Shown one piece after another: positions 37,377 to 48,540 of a stretch of DNA of 64,000 nt (position 1 is its first letter; every line of letters begins with the position of its first letter). The notes under the pieces were generated by a model. It made no database searches. It had not been told where the DNA came from and saw only the letters and a program-made list of their open reading frames with translations. The DNA lies in contig NC_015740.1 in assembly GCF_000219605.1 (NCBI RefSeq), forward strand, positions 1,550,001 to 1,614,000, read 5' to 3'. This DNA comes from Stutzerimonas stutzeri (GTDB lineage: Bacteria; Pseudomonadota; Gammaproteobacteria; Pseudomonadales; Pseudomonadaceae). The translations under genes were made by a program, and so were the position numbers.

Positions 37377-37505
37377 GTGAAAAAGAAAAAGCCCGTCGAC
37401 CCCATCCGGCAAGCCGAAAAGAACCGCGCCCACCGAATCGGCTGGCTGATCGCCCTGGCGGGCATCGCTGCCGGTTTCGCGCTGGTGATGATCAAGCCGC
37501 TGTAA
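37377..37505 (+). CDS. Small single-TM protein, 42 aa
   Basis: A GTG at 37377 with AAGG upstream begins a 42-residue frame: a very basic N-terminus (KKKKPVDPIRQAEKNRAHR) and one transmembrane helix (IGWLIALAGIAAGFALVMI). The composition is far from random for this DNA, and the positive-inside topology is clear. It is convergent with the SMP-30 gene. Probably a genuine small membrane protein; function unknown. Confidence 0.55.
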   Translation: MKKKKPVDPIRQAEKNRAHRIGWLIALAGIAAGFALVMIKPL

Positions 37506-37537
37506 ACGCGAGGTCTTGGCGCCGCATCGGCGACTGC

Positions 37538-38632
37538 TTAGGTGAAGGTGGCGCCTCGCGCGTTCACGTACAGCGCATAGAGGGCGTGGCTGCTGGCCAT
37601 GAACAGGCGGTTGCCCTGCACACCGCCGAAGCACAGGTTGGCGCAGCGTTCCGGCAAGTGAATATGGCCGATCGCCTCGCCCTGTGGATTGAAAACCCGA
37701 ACGCCGTCCAGGCCTTCCGGGTTGGCTTCCGGCGAGCCGGAGCTGCCCCAGCCGCACCAGAGGTTGCCGGCCTCGTCGCACTTGATGCCGTCCAGTGCAC
37801 CATGGCCGGTCGCCTCGATATGCCGGCTGCGCTCACCCAGCGTACCGTCGCCGTTCACCGCATAGGCCCACACCAGGCGGTTGGGCTTGGCGCGGCCCTC
37901 GACCACATAGAGCGTGCTCTCGTCGGGCGAGAAGCACAGACCGTTAGGGCCGGCGATGCCCTCGATAACCCGGGTCACCTCCAGCGTGCTGCCATCGATG
38001 CGGTAGACCGCGTCCGGCAGCTCGGTTTGAATCTTGTGCCCCTCGTAATAGTTGCCAGCCTGGAAGGGCGGATCGCTGAACCAGATGGACCCATCGCGCT
38101 TGACCACCACGTCGTTCGGCGAGTTGAAGCGCTTGCCCAGATAGTTGTCGGCCAGCACGGTGATCGCACCGTTGTGCTCGGTACGGGTCACGCGCCGACC
38201 CAGTTCATGCGTCGTGGAGCCTTCGCAGACCACCAGCCGGCCCTCGCGATCGCGGGTCAGGCCATTGGAGAAGTTCGCCTGCTCGCGAAATACGCCCAGC
38301 GACTGGCTGATCTCGTCCCAGCGCATGATGCGGTTGTTGGGAATGTCGCTGAGCAGCAGGTAGCGCCCGTCGCCAACCCATACCGGACCTTCGGCCCAGC
38401 GCAGACCGTCGGCGATCTTCTCGACGCTGGCGTTGAACAGGCGCAATTGCAGAAAGCTTTCATCCAGTACTTCCAGGGATGGATCGGGGTAACGCCTGCT
38501 GAGTGGCTCAGCTGATTGAGCGAGCCGCGGCAGCGCCATGCCGGTAGCCAGCAACGCGGTGGAGCAGGCAACGGATTGCTTTAGAAAGCGGCGGCGGGAA
38601 CCGGGTGATGAGTGTTGTTCTTGTTCGTCCAT
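37538..38632 (-). CDS. SMP-30/gluconolactonase family protein, Tat-exported
   Basis: A 364-residue six-bladed beta-propeller. A twin-arginine leader (SRRRFLKQS with a hydrophobic stretch ending about residue 40) predicts periplasmic location. Family motifs: LRWAEGPVWVGDGRYLLLSDI, NFSNGLTRDREGRLVVCE, FNSPNDVVVKRDGSIWFSDP and GPNGLCFSPDESTLYV, including the conserved metal-site Glu, Asn and Asp. Such enzymes hydrolyse sugar lactones. Start at 38632 (MDEQEQ) is chosen so the leader is near the N-terminus. The 329 bp upstream are AT-rich and hold only the divergent promoters. Confidence 0.87.
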   Translation of the reverse strand: MDEQEQHSSPGSRRRFLKQSVACSTALLATGMALPRLAQSAEPLSRRYPDPSLEVLDESFLQLRLFNASVEKIADGLRWAEGPVWVGDGRYLLLSDIPNNRIMRWDEISQSLGVFREQANFSNGLTRDREGRLVVCEGSTTHELGRRVTRTEHNGAITVLADNYLGKRFNSPNDVVVKRDGSIWFSDPPFQAGNYYEGHKIQTELPDAVYRIDGSTLEVTRVIEGIAGPNGLCFSPDESTLYVVEGRAKPNRLVWAYAVNGDGTLGERSRHIEATGHGALDGIKCDEAGNLWCGWGSSGSPEANPEGLDGVRVFNPQGEAIGHIHLPERCANLCFGGVQGNRLFMASSHALYALYVNARGATFT

Positions 38633-38926
38633 TTTGAGGGACCCTTGTTCGAAATCGGAGGGGGACCGCGAACGAATCATAGTAGAGGTATGATGACTTT
38701 CAAAATGACAAAAAGCATAGGCGAAGCCGTAAGTGTTTTATGTAGATAAATTAGGGTTTTGCGAGAGTGTGGTGTTGTCTAGTTGTACTACAACAGGAGT
38801 TTCAGCAGTCCGGTGACCGTACGCCGCTCCTGCGGCCTGCGTGCGTGCCTGTTCGTAGCGGAGCAGGGAAGGCCTGCAACTATCGTACGATAAGCATTCG
38901 CATATACGAAGCGTTTCGCCTGCCTC

Positions 38927-38932
38927 TATAAT
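38927..38932 (+). promoter_or_regulatory. Candidate -10 box for the sterol-desaturase-like gene
   Basis: A perfect TATAAT lies 30 bp before the ATG at 38962 within an AT-rich stretch. The matching -35 (near 38904-38909, ATACGA) is poor. Confidence 0.4.
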
Positions 38933-38961
38933 CCGCCACCTTTTTTCCGAGGCGGCCAGGC

Positions 38962-39966
38962 ATGGGCGTTTCCGACTCCTTCCAGCGGTACCTGATCGAT
39001 CCTTTCGTACACCAGTTCACCAGCCTGTTCGACCTGAACGGTCGCCTGGGCCTGCTGTTTCTCGGCGTGTCTTATGCCGTCGCCTATCTGCTATTTCGCT
39101 ACCGACGACAGCATGGGCTGACGCAGGCGATGTCGTTCTGGGCCTTTCTCGGAGGCTGGCGCGTGCACTGGCATCCTTCGGCGCGTCTGGACTACCGCTA
39201 CTACTTCGTGCGGGGCGTGCTGAAGGTCGCGCTGGTGGTGCCGATCGTGGCGCTCGTCGATCCATACATCTTGCGTTCGGGCGACTACATCGCCTTTTTC
39301 GAGAACCTCTGGGGTGCGCGGCCGCAAGTTGGGCAGAACCTTTCGCTGGCGCTGCTCTACGGGTTCGGCGTGTTCATCATCAGTGACTTCGCCGGCTACT
39401 GGGTGCACCGGGCGTTCCACTGCGGCTGGCTGTGGGAATTTCACAAGGTGCACCATTCGGCACCGGTGATGGTTCCGCTGACGGCCAGCCGCGTGCACTT
39501 TCTGGAGAAGATCGTCGGCCGGCTGGTGGACCTGGTGCTGCTTGGCGCCTACGCCGGCATCTTCTGGTACGCCTGCGGCGGTGAGATCAGCCGCTACACG
39601 CTGTTCGGGGTGACCTATCTGGTCTTCATCTTCAACGCGCTGGCTTCAAACCTGCGACATAGCCACGTCTGGCTGTCGTTCGGGCCACGTCTGGAGCACA
39701 TTCTCAATAGCCCGGCGCAGCACCAGATCCACCACAGCGATGCGCCACGGCATTTCCACAAGAACTTCGGGACCAATCTGTCCATCTGGGACTGGATGTT
39801 CGGCACCCTCTACGTCACCAGCGCCAGCCCCGAGACGCTGCGCTTCGGTACCGCGGAGCAAGACTCGCACCGCTACCTGACGCTCTACAGCCTGATCCTG
39901 ATGCCATTCGTGGATACGGCCCGCAAGCTCATGCCCGCCAGTCCGCCGCGCCGGGTCGACTCCTGA
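38962..39966 (+). CDS. Fatty acid hydroxylase/sterol desaturase family membrane enzyme
   Basis: A 334-residue integral membrane di-iron enzyme. The eight-histidine pattern is visible: HRAFH (about 153), HKVHHS (about 165), and HQIHHSD with SNLRHSH (about 230-260). Bacterial members hydroxylate or desaturate lipids, carotenoids or alkylglycerols; the substrate cannot be told here. About five hydrophobic segments. Monocistronic. Confidence 0.88.
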   Translation: MGVSDSFQRYLIDPFVHQFTSLFDLNGRLGLLFLGVSYAVAYLLFRYRRQHGLTQAMSFWAFLGGWRVHWHPSARLDYRYYFVRGVLKVALVVPIVALVDPYILRSGDYIAFFENLWGARPQVGQNLSLALLYGFGVFIISDFAGYWVHRAFHCGWLWEFHKVHHSAPVMVPLTASRVHFLEKIVGRLVDLVLLGAYAGIFWYACGGEISRYTLFGVTYLVFIFNALASNLRHSHVWLSFGPRLEHILNSPAQHQIHHSDAPRHFHKNFGTNLSIWDWMFGTLYVTSASPETLRFGTAEQDSHRYLTLYSLILMPFVDTARKLMPASPPRRVDS

Positions 39967-40060
39967 TGTGACGGCGGGGCTGAACGAACGGCTCTTTCGC
40001 TCGTACAATCGCGCTTTCTTCCATCCAACGGCCCGGCCCGTCTACCCAAGAGGAATCGCC

Positions 40061-40309
40061 ATGCCGACCTACGACTATCGCTGTGAAGCCAACGGCCAGG
40101 TTTATGAAGTGCGCCATGCCATGGCGCTGCGCCCCAAGACCTGGGGTGAGCTGCGTGTGGCCGGCGCGCTGGCTGAAGATGCCACCATTGCGGATGATGC
40201 GCCGGTGACCCGGCTGCTGACCGCCGCCGGAGTGGTGAGCAGCCGGGTGCTGAAAAACCCTGAAGCGCCGGCCTGCGCGCGTGGCGGTTGCGCCGGCAAT
40301 TGCCGCTAG
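40061..40309 (+). CDS. FmdB-like zinc-ribbon protein, 82 aa
   Basis: A small protein starting MPTYDYRCEANGQVYEVRH, the putative-regulator/zinc-ribbon start seen in FmdB-type proteins, and ending with a cysteine-rich tail (CARGGCAGNC). The first Cys pair of the classical ribbon is reduced to one Cys. AAGAGGA precedes the ATG, and a TACAAT -10 box is about 55 bp upstream. Function unknown. Confidence 0.72.
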   Translation: MPTYDYRCEANGQVYEVRHAMALRPKTWGELRVAGALAEDATIADDAPVTRLLTAAGVVSSRVLKNPEAPACARGGCAGNCR

Positions 40310-40344
40310 CCATGGCCCCACCGGGGCGCCGCCTGATCCACCTC

Positions 40345-41238
40345 CTACACGGCTTTGGCGATCTGCTCACGCAGCCATTGATGCGCGGGATCGCGGTGCG
40401 AACGCTCGTGCCAGAGCATGGCCATCTCGTAACCTGGCACCTCCAGCGGCGCCTCGACCACCTGTAGCGCGCTGCTGCCGCGCACCAGCCGTTCGGGAAG
40501 CATGGCCACCAGATCGGTGCTCTCCAGCACCGATCGAAGGAACAGAAAATGCGGTACCGACAATACGACCCGCCGCTGCATGCCTCGCTGCGCGAGGGCC
40601 TCGTCGGTTGCACCCTGAAACCCACCGCCGTCCGGTGAGACAATGACCTGCTCGAGCGTGCAGAACCGTTCGAGCGTCGGCCGCCGCTTCAGCTGGGGAT
40701 GGCCGACTCGACCGGCGAGTACGTAGCGCTCGGTGAACAGCGTACGCCGGCGAAGGCCGGGCGGCGAACCCTCTGCGGTATGAAAGGCGAGGTCGATATC
40801 GCCCTGTTCCGCCTGACGAGCGATGCGTGCCGGCACCATTTCGACCACTGCCAGGCGAGTGCCGGGCGCCATACTGCGTAGCCGGCTCAGCACCGGCAAC
40901 ACGATGGCCGATTCACCGTAATCGGTCGCAGCGACCCGCCAGACATCCTGCGCCGCGGCCGGGTCGAACGGGCTGGCCGGCGCGACCGCGCGTTCCAGCG
41001 CCTGCAAGGCCAGGCGCAGCGGCTCGCGCAACTCCTCGGCACGTGCCGTCGGGTGCATGCCGCGGGGACCGGGCAGCAGCAGGGGGTCGCCGAATATCTC
41101 GCGCAGTTTGGCCAGATGGACGCTCACCGAAGGCTGGGAGAAGTTCAGCCGCTCGGCAGCGCGGGTAACGTTGTGCTCGGCCAGCAGCACATCGAGGGTC
41201 ACCAGCAGGTTCAGGTCCAGACGTCTGAGATTATTCAT
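40345..41238 (-). CDS. LysR-family transcriptional regulator (NodD-like)
   Basis: A 297-residue LysR regulator. The N-terminal winged helix reads DLNLLVTLDVLLAEHNVTRAAERLNFSQPSVSVHLAKLR, followed by the substrate-binding domain. It is divergent from an NAD(P)H:quinone-reductase gene 86 bp away, the usual arrangement for a regulator and its target. An ATG two codons upstream (41244) is an alternative start. Inducer unknown, perhaps a quinone or flavonoid-like compound. Confidence 0.87.
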   Translation of the reverse strand: MNNLRRLDLNLLVTLDVLLAEHNVTRAAERLNFSQPSVSVHLAKLREIFGDPLLLPGPRGMHPTARAEELREPLRLALQALERAVAPASPFDPAAAQDVWRVAATDYGESAIVLPVLSRLRSMAPGTRLAVVEMVPARIARQAEQGDIDLAFHTAEGSPPGLRRRTLFTERYVLAGRVGHPQLKRRPTLERFCTLEQVIVSPDGGGFQGATDEALAQRGMQRRVVLSVPHFLFLRSVLESTDLVAMLPERLVRGSSALQVVEAPLEVPGYEMAMLWHERSHRDPAHQWLREQIAKAV

Positions 41239-41324
41239 GCACATACCAGGAATCTTGGTTATTCATTTCCAATATACCTGGTGCGCTCGGCATCCTGCGC
41301 GTGTCCTGCAACCGGAGACCTGCC

Positions 41325-42113
41325 ATGAATGTTCTGATCGTCTATGCCCATCCCGAACCGCGTTCCCTGAACGGCACCCTGAAGGATTTCACTGTCCAGC
41401 GGCTGCGCACCGCTGGCCACGCCGTGCAGCTGTCCGATCTGTACGCCATGGGCTGGAAAGCCCCCATCGACGCCCGAGACAGCCTGGATCACGACCTGGA
41501 GAGCCGCTTCGACCCCTCGCAGGATTCGCGCCGTGCGTTCGCCAGCGGCCGGCAGAGCCCGGACATCGCCGCCGAGCAGGACAAACTGCGCTGGGCCGAT
41601 GCGCTGATCCTGCAGTTCCCGCTCTGGTGGTTCTCGATGCCGGCCATCCTCAAGGGCTGGGTCGATCGGGTGTATGCCTACGGCTTCGCCTACGGTGTAG
41701 GCGAGCACTCGGATGCGCGCTGGGGTGATCGTTACGGCGAAGGCACGATGGTCGGCAAGCGGGCCATGCTTATCGTTACCACCGGTGGTTGGGCATCGCA
41801 CTACAGCCCGCGCGGTATCAACGGGCCGATGGACGATCTGCTGTTTCCGATCCAGCACGGCATCCTGCATTACCCCGGCTTCGATGTACTGCCGCCGTTC
41901 GTGGTGTACCGTACCAGCCGCATCGATGAGGCGCGCTTTGCCGACATCCGCGAACAACTGGGTGAGCGCCTCGACAGCCTGTGGCGCACTGAGCCGATTG
42001 CGTACCGCAAGCAGAACGGTGGGGATTACGAGATTCCGGCGCTGACGCTGCGGCCCGAAGTGGCGCCGGGCGCTGAGGGGCTCTGCATCCACGTGATCGG
42101 CTCCGATGGTTGA
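41325..42113 (+). CDS. NAD(P)H dehydrogenase (quinone), flavodoxin-like fold
   Basis: A 262-residue FMN/FAD reductase of the KefF/NQO1-type family. Seen: VLIVYAHPEPRSLNGTLKD at the N-terminus, LQFPLWWFSMPAILKGWVDRV, and TTGGWASHYSPRGINGP. These enzymes reduce quinones by two electrons. GGAG precedes the ATG at 41325. Divergent from the LysR gene, its probable regulator. Confidence 0.88.
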   Translation: MNVLIVYAHPEPRSLNGTLKDFTVQRLRTAGHAVQLSDLYAMGWKAPIDARDSLDHDLESRFDPSQDSRRAFASGRQSPDIAAEQDKLRWADALILQFPLWWFSMPAILKGWVDRVYAYGFAYGVGEHSDARWGDRYGEGTMVGKRAMLIVTTGGWASHYSPRGINGPMDDLLFPIQHGILHYPGFDVLPPFVVYRTSRIDEARFADIREQLGERLDSLWRTEPIAYRKQNGGDYEIPALTLRPEVAPGAEGLCIHVIGSDG

Positions 42114-42200
42114 GGGCGGTCGAACCCTGCTCCATCGGAGCGCGGAACTGCGCGCAGAGTACACGGTTGTGCCCCGCGCGTCGCCGGCGGGGCCAACCGG

Positions 42201-42776
42201 TCAGATCAGGTTCTTCTGCGCCGCTGCTTCAAGGTTGCTCTTGGCCAGTTCACCGAGGATCTCCTCGCCCGAACCGTTGAAGGGCAGAGCGAAGACGAGG
42301 AACAGGTGCATCCAGGTTGTCAGGGTCTCCTGCTTTTGTACCTGGCCGACTTTCCTGCCTTCGCCGTCGCGGAATGTCATGTCCATGATCAGCGTGTTGT
42401 CGAAGGTGCCCGGGATCAGAAAGAACGTCGCGCCGGTGATCACCGCCAGACCGAGATTGCCGGTTTCCTGGTTGCGCAAGGTTACGGTCACGTAGACATC
42501 CGAGGCTTCTTGTTCGGTGCTCACTCGGGAGAAGCGACCGCTGTCGACGAACTCCTTTCTGATCAGCTCTTCAAGCCGGGCGATGTTGGGATTGCTCGCC
42601 TTCGGTGTGCCGTTAAACGAATACTCGGTTTGTACTTTGATGTAGGCGCTCGGTTTCTTCTGTACCGATTCGAGCGGCCATTGACTCACTTCGGGCAGCG
42701 ACTTGTGGGAGTAGGTCATGCATCCCGTCAGGGTCAGGCACGCCAGGGCGGCAACGATGGTCATCAGTTTTTTCAT
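42201..42776 (-). CDS. Lipoprotein, 191 aa
   Basis: A type II signal peptide with lipobox LTGC places it in the outer envelope (MKKLMTIVAALACLTLTGC). The mature protein contains GRFSRVSTEQEASDVYVTVTL, TGATFFLIPGT and a second hydrophobic segment near the end (WMHLFLVFALPF). An AGGGA spaced eight bases before the ATG at 42776 supports that start over an ATG three codons earlier. It forms an operon with the upstream lipoprotein gene (14 bp gap). No named family recognised. Confidence 0.72.
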   Translation of the reverse strand: MKKLMTIVAALACLTLTGCMTYSHKSLPEVSQWPLESVQKKPSAYIKVQTEYSFNGTPKASNPNIARLEELIRKEFVDSGRFSRVSTEQEASDVYVTVTLRNQETGNLGLAVITGATFFLIPGTFDNTLIMDMTFRDGEGRKVGQVQKQETLTTWMHLFLVFALPFNGSGEEILGELAKSNLEAAAQKNLI

Positions 42777-42790
42777 GTTTGGCATCCCTG

Positions 42791-43393
42791 TCAGTGAGCG
42801 AGCTGCTGCGTGCCGTCTTTAAGCAACTGCTCAACCAGCTGAGTCAGTTGCTGCGAGCCGGACGCATTGAAGTAATCGGCATCCCATAGTCCCGTGTTCT
42901 GATTCAGCACCAGGACCTTCTCTACATGTGCCACTTGCTTACCGGCGGCATCGTCGATCGTCAGCTCGCCGCGAAGATCGTACTTGTCGACGTAGATGGG
43001 GCCGTTCACCCAGATCCACATGGTCAGCGTCAGCAGCGCACCCGGGAAATAGCCCGGGTGCGGTGTGCGCTTGCCCTTGAGGGAGGTGAAGTTGAAGCGC
43101 AGCTCAACGTCTCGCTCGTCCAGCTTGGCGGGGAAGCTGATCATGCGTTCGAAGTACTCGCCACGATCGATATGTTGCGCAATCTGGGCGGTCAGCACAT
43201 TGCTGATGTTGCGGCGTTGGGTCTCGTTCAGCTGCGGGTCGCTAACCTGGACGTCCTTGAGCAAAGCGCCAACCGGGACGGATTGCGCCATCGCCTGGGA
43301 GGGCAGCCCAATGGGGCCAGTGGGGGTGAACGAGACGCAACCGGTCAGCGCCAGGCTCAACAGGCCGGCGACCAGATATTTGAAGGGGGTCAT
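42791..43393 (-). CDS. Lipoprotein, 200 aa
   Basis: Lipobox LALTGC at the end of an 18-residue signal. The mature part includes TQRRNISNVLTAQIAQHID, ELRFNFTSLKGK, and one hydrophobic stretch FPGALLTLTMWIWVNGPIYV. The pattern of a DUF-type envelope lipoprotein with a partially embedded segment resembles its downstream neighbour, so the pair may work together. AAGGAAG precedes the ATG. Function unknown. Confidence 0.72.
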   Translation of the reverse strand: MTPFKYLVAGLLSLALTGCVSFTPTGPIGLPSQAMAQSVPVGALLKDVQVSDPQLNETQRRNISNVLTAQIAQHIDRGEYFERMISFPAKLDERDVELRFNFTSLKGKRTPHPGYFPGALLTLTMWIWVNGPIYVDKYDLRGELTIDDAAGKQVAHVEKVLVLNQNTGLWDADYFNASGSQQLTQLVEQLLKDGTQQLAH

Positions 43394-43749
43394 GGTACTT
43401 CCTTGATGTTCTACGGGTTGGCAGGCCGCGAACGACGTGCAGCTACTCTCTGAAGTTGGAGCCTTTCCGCCGTCCTTGGCAGCCGAGATAATACGGGCTA
43501 AATGCCATTACGCTGGCGATATTTTTGTGAGCTGTTTCGTACGGATCGGTATTCGCGTGTCGCTACGACCGCTCGGATCAGGATGAAGATGCCGAGAACC
43601 CTGAACCGGTTCTGTTGAAGGCGAGCTGGACCGTACGCGGCGCGGGTTCTTCCAGCTGGGGCTGGTCAGTGCACCGGCGCCGGCCATGAGTTTCGGTCGT
43701 GTCGCCGTCTCGTTGGTGCCGTCTGATCGCAAGGCCGTGGAAGGCGCGA
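43394..43749. other. Intergenic stretch, possible gene remnant
   Basis: This 356-bp gap holds no intact gene. On the plus strand around 43620-43670 one frame reads LDRTRRGFFQLGLVSA, which resembles a twin-arginine leader, but there is no plausible start and the frame runs into the antisense of the next gene. It may be a decayed gene end or chance. Confidence 0.3.
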
Positions 43750-44172
43750 CTAGTAACGCATCTTCAGCTCGATCCGCGCGGGCTCGTTGGCGGTCACCTC
43801 GAAGGCGCTGTCCTCGTAGGACGGTGGGCCCATCACCTTGGGGTTGTTCGATAGCCCGTAGCCTTCGACCGGAATCATGCCGAAGCGCAGGTCCAGTCGG
43901 CCGTTATCGTTCTCGTCGTGGTAGGCCAGCACCGCGTAGCGGCCGGGCGGCACATCGTCGAACGTCACGGTTACCGTACCGGCTTCGGCTTTGGCCTTCT
44001 GCGCGGCGAAGGCCTGGTCATCCTTGCGGAAGCTCTTGGCATCGGCGAACACCGCCACGGCCACCTGGCCGCGGTCATGCTGCAGCCCGCTGAGCGTGAC
44101 CTGCAGCTCCTGAGCCTGGGCTGCGGGAATCAGAAGGGCGAGGGCCAGGCCCGTAATCGAAAGTGCTTTCAT
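43750..44172 (-). CDS. DUF2141 exported protein, 140 aa
   Basis: A Sec signal peptide (1-20, ending AQAQ) is followed by a DUF2141 domain: LQVTLSGLQHDRGQVAVAVF, FDDVPPGRYAVLAYHDENDNGRLD and the C-terminal GYGLSNNPKVMGPPSYEDSAF. The motif DENDNGRLD may bind calcium. Beta-sandwich, periplasmic or secreted; function unknown. Single gene. Weak ribosome-binding site. Confidence 0.85.
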   Translation of the reverse strand: MKALSITGLALALLIPAAQAQELQVTLSGLQHDRGQVAVAVFADAKSFRKDDQAFAAQKAKAEAGTVTVTFDDVPPGRYAVLAYHDENDNGRLDLRFGMIPVEGYGLSNNPKVMGPPSYEDSAFEVTANEPARIELKMRY

Positions 44173-46757
<2,585 letters not shown>

Positions 46758-46763
46758 GTGCGG

Positions 46764-46789
46764 CGGCGGCGTCCTGCGGGGCGCCGCCG
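46764..46789 (+). terminator. Hairpin after katG
   Basis: CGGCGGCG (46764-46771) pairs with CGCCGCCG (46782-46789), then TTGCTTTC follows. It starts 7 bp after the stop. Confidence 0.6.
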
Positions 46790-46898
46790 TTGCTTTCAAG
46801 CCTGACCGGCAAGTGCCTGCGCCACAGCTTTGCCGCGCGATTTTCCTGCGGCCCGGCTATGATGCGCGCCCCCAGCGCCTCGCTCAGCAGAGACCAGC

Positions 46899-47642
46899 AT
46901 GCCCGGCACCGCCATCTATACCGACCTGTCGGGTTACTACGACCTCATGTGCGCCGATATCGACTACGGCGCCCAGAGCAGTGCCGTCCAGCGGCTGCAG
47001 CAATTGTTCGGCAATGGTGGAAGACGGCATCTGGATCTCGCCTGCGGAACCGGGCCGCATGTGCGCCATTTCATCGATGCGGGCTACGACAGCAGCGGGC
47101 TGGACATCAATCAGCCGATGCTGGACCGGGCCACGCTGCGTTGCCCGGAGGCGCGCTTCTCGCTGCAGGACATGTGCAGCTTCAGCCTGGATCGGCCGGT
47201 CGACCTGATCACCTGCTTCCTGTACTCGATCCATTACAGCGCCGGGCTCGAGCGGCTCGCCGCCTGTATCGCCCATGTGCACGCCGCGCTGGCCGACCAG
47301 GGGCTGTTCTGCTTCAACGCCGTGGACAAGCGGCGGATCGACAACCGCTCATACGTGTCTCACACCGCTCACCATGCCGATGGCCTGTTCGGCTTCAGTT
47401 CCGGCTGGTACTACAGCGGTCAGGGCGAGCGGCAATTGCTGCGGTTGCGCATCGAAAAGACGCTGGCCGGAGCCAGTCAGGTCTGGCAGGACGAGCATCC
47501 GATGGTGGCGGTGAGCTTCGCTGAACTGATCGCGCTGCTGGAACCCTATTTCGAGGTGCATGTGCTCGAGCACGACTACCAGAAGATCGCTCCGTGGGAC
47601 ACGGCGTCCGGCAACGCCATCTTCGCCTGCGTGAAGCGCTGA
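46899..47642 (+). CDS. Class I SAM-dependent methyltransferase
   Basis: A 247-residue methyltransferase. The SAM-binding glycine motif is HLDLACGTGPHVRHF (about 43-57), followed by motif SSGLDINQPML and the post-motif LITCFLYSIHYS. The N-terminus IYTDLSGYYDLM is typical of this small-molecule methyltransferase group. A TATGAT -10 box lies about 35 bp upstream. Substrate unknown. Convergent with the GNAT gene. Confidence 0.85.
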   Translation: MPGTAIYTDLSGYYDLMCADIDYGAQSSAVQRLQQLFGNGGRRHLDLACGTGPHVRHFIDAGYDSSGLDINQPMLDRATLRCPEARFSLQDMCSFSLDRPVDLITCFLYSIHYSAGLERLAACIAHVHAALADQGLFCFNAVDKRRIDNRSYVSHTAHHADGLFGFSSGWYYSGQGERQLLRLRIEKTLAGASQVWQDEHPMVAVSFAELIALLEPYFEVHVLEHDYQKIAPWDTASGNAIFACVKR

Positions 47643-47701
47643 TCGGCGTGCACGCAGCTAGCGCGATCAGTGCAACCGCTTGGCCGAGGTGCGCAGCCCG
47701 A

Positions 47702-48361
47702 TCAGCTGATCGGCCTGTCGGGCCAGCTCGTCGAGCAGCAGTCGCGCTGTTTCTCGGCTGCCTTCATGGCGCTCTGGCCGTGCTGCTTGACCAGGTAGCT
47801 GTAGATTTGCCGGACCTCCCTGGACTGGAAGATGGGCTGCAGATCCTGCACCGCCACCGCACCGTCTGAAGCCTGGCTCCGCGTGTTCATCAGCACCTGC
47901 GGGCCGCGCGCTACCAGCGGCATGAAGCCCTGCGCCTCGAAGTACCCGGCCTTGCCCGCCACGCACGCCACCTCCGCGTGGGGATAGCGCGACAGCATCC
48001 GTTCGAGCATCGCCCGGCCGATGCCCTGCCGGCGCTGCTCCGCGGTCACGGCCAGGTAAACCAGGGCACAGGCCTCGGGGTCGTCCACATACGGCAGGTA
48101 AAGCGCGAAGCCGAGCAGCGTCGCCGGATCTTCCGCATCCAGCGCCATGATCAACTCCGGTTTGCCGGGCTGCGCACCGTCCATGCTGTCGAGATAGCGA
48201 TGCACCTCGAGCCCCACCACGTACTGATACAGCGGGTACAGCAGGTTGCTCGGCGTGAGCGAGACGGCGCTGATGTCGCCGAGGTAGTCCACCACCATCT
48301 GCAGCAGCTGGCCTTTCAGCGCTTCCGGCGGCGGGGTTTCCAGATGGGCGAGGGTGAACAT
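47702..48361 (-). CDS. GNAT-family acetyltransferase, probable C-terminal frameshift
   Basis: A 219-residue N-acetyltransferase. The acetyl-CoA motif is LVYLAVTAEQRRQGIGRAMLERML (about 118-141). Near the end the frame passes KAAEKQRD and then gives an unnatural tail (CCSTSWPDRPIS). The adjacent frame instead continues LLLDELARQADQLIGLRTSAKRLH to a stop at 47667, a sensible amphipathic helix. A one-base indel around 47738-47750 therefore seems likely, from mutation or sequencing error; the intact product would end at 47667. Substrate unknown. Confidence 0.72.
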   Translation of the reverse strand: MFTLAHLETPPPEALKGQLLQMVVDYLGDISAVSLTPSNLLYPLYQYVVGLEVHRYLDSMDGAQPGKPELIMALDAEDPATLLGFALYLPYVDDPEACALVYLAVTAEQRRQGIGRAMLERMLSRYPHAEVACVAGKAGYFEAQGFMPLVARGPQVLMNTRSQASDGAVAVQDLQPIFQSREVRQIYSYLVKQHGQSAMKAAEKQRDCCSTSWPDRPIS

Positions 48362-48517
48362 GGGGGCTCCGGGCTGTGCGGCAAAGGCGGCATTGTAAGG
48401 CCCAGGGGCAGGCAGGGGAGAGGGAAGTCGGTTCCATATCGCCCCTAGGAGCGGGAGGCTCCGCCCAGTCGCGGCGACCGAACGCCGCTTCGCTCGCGTC
48501 GCCCGGCCGCCATCCAG

Positions 48518-48540
48518 GCTCGCTAGCTCGCTAGCTCGCT
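48518..48540. repeat. Short tandem repeat GCTCGCTA
   Basis: Nearly three copies of the 8-mer GCTCGCTA span the stop codon region of the azoreductase gene. An 8-bp unit changes frame when copies are gained or lost, so it could vary the C-terminus. Confidence 0.75.
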
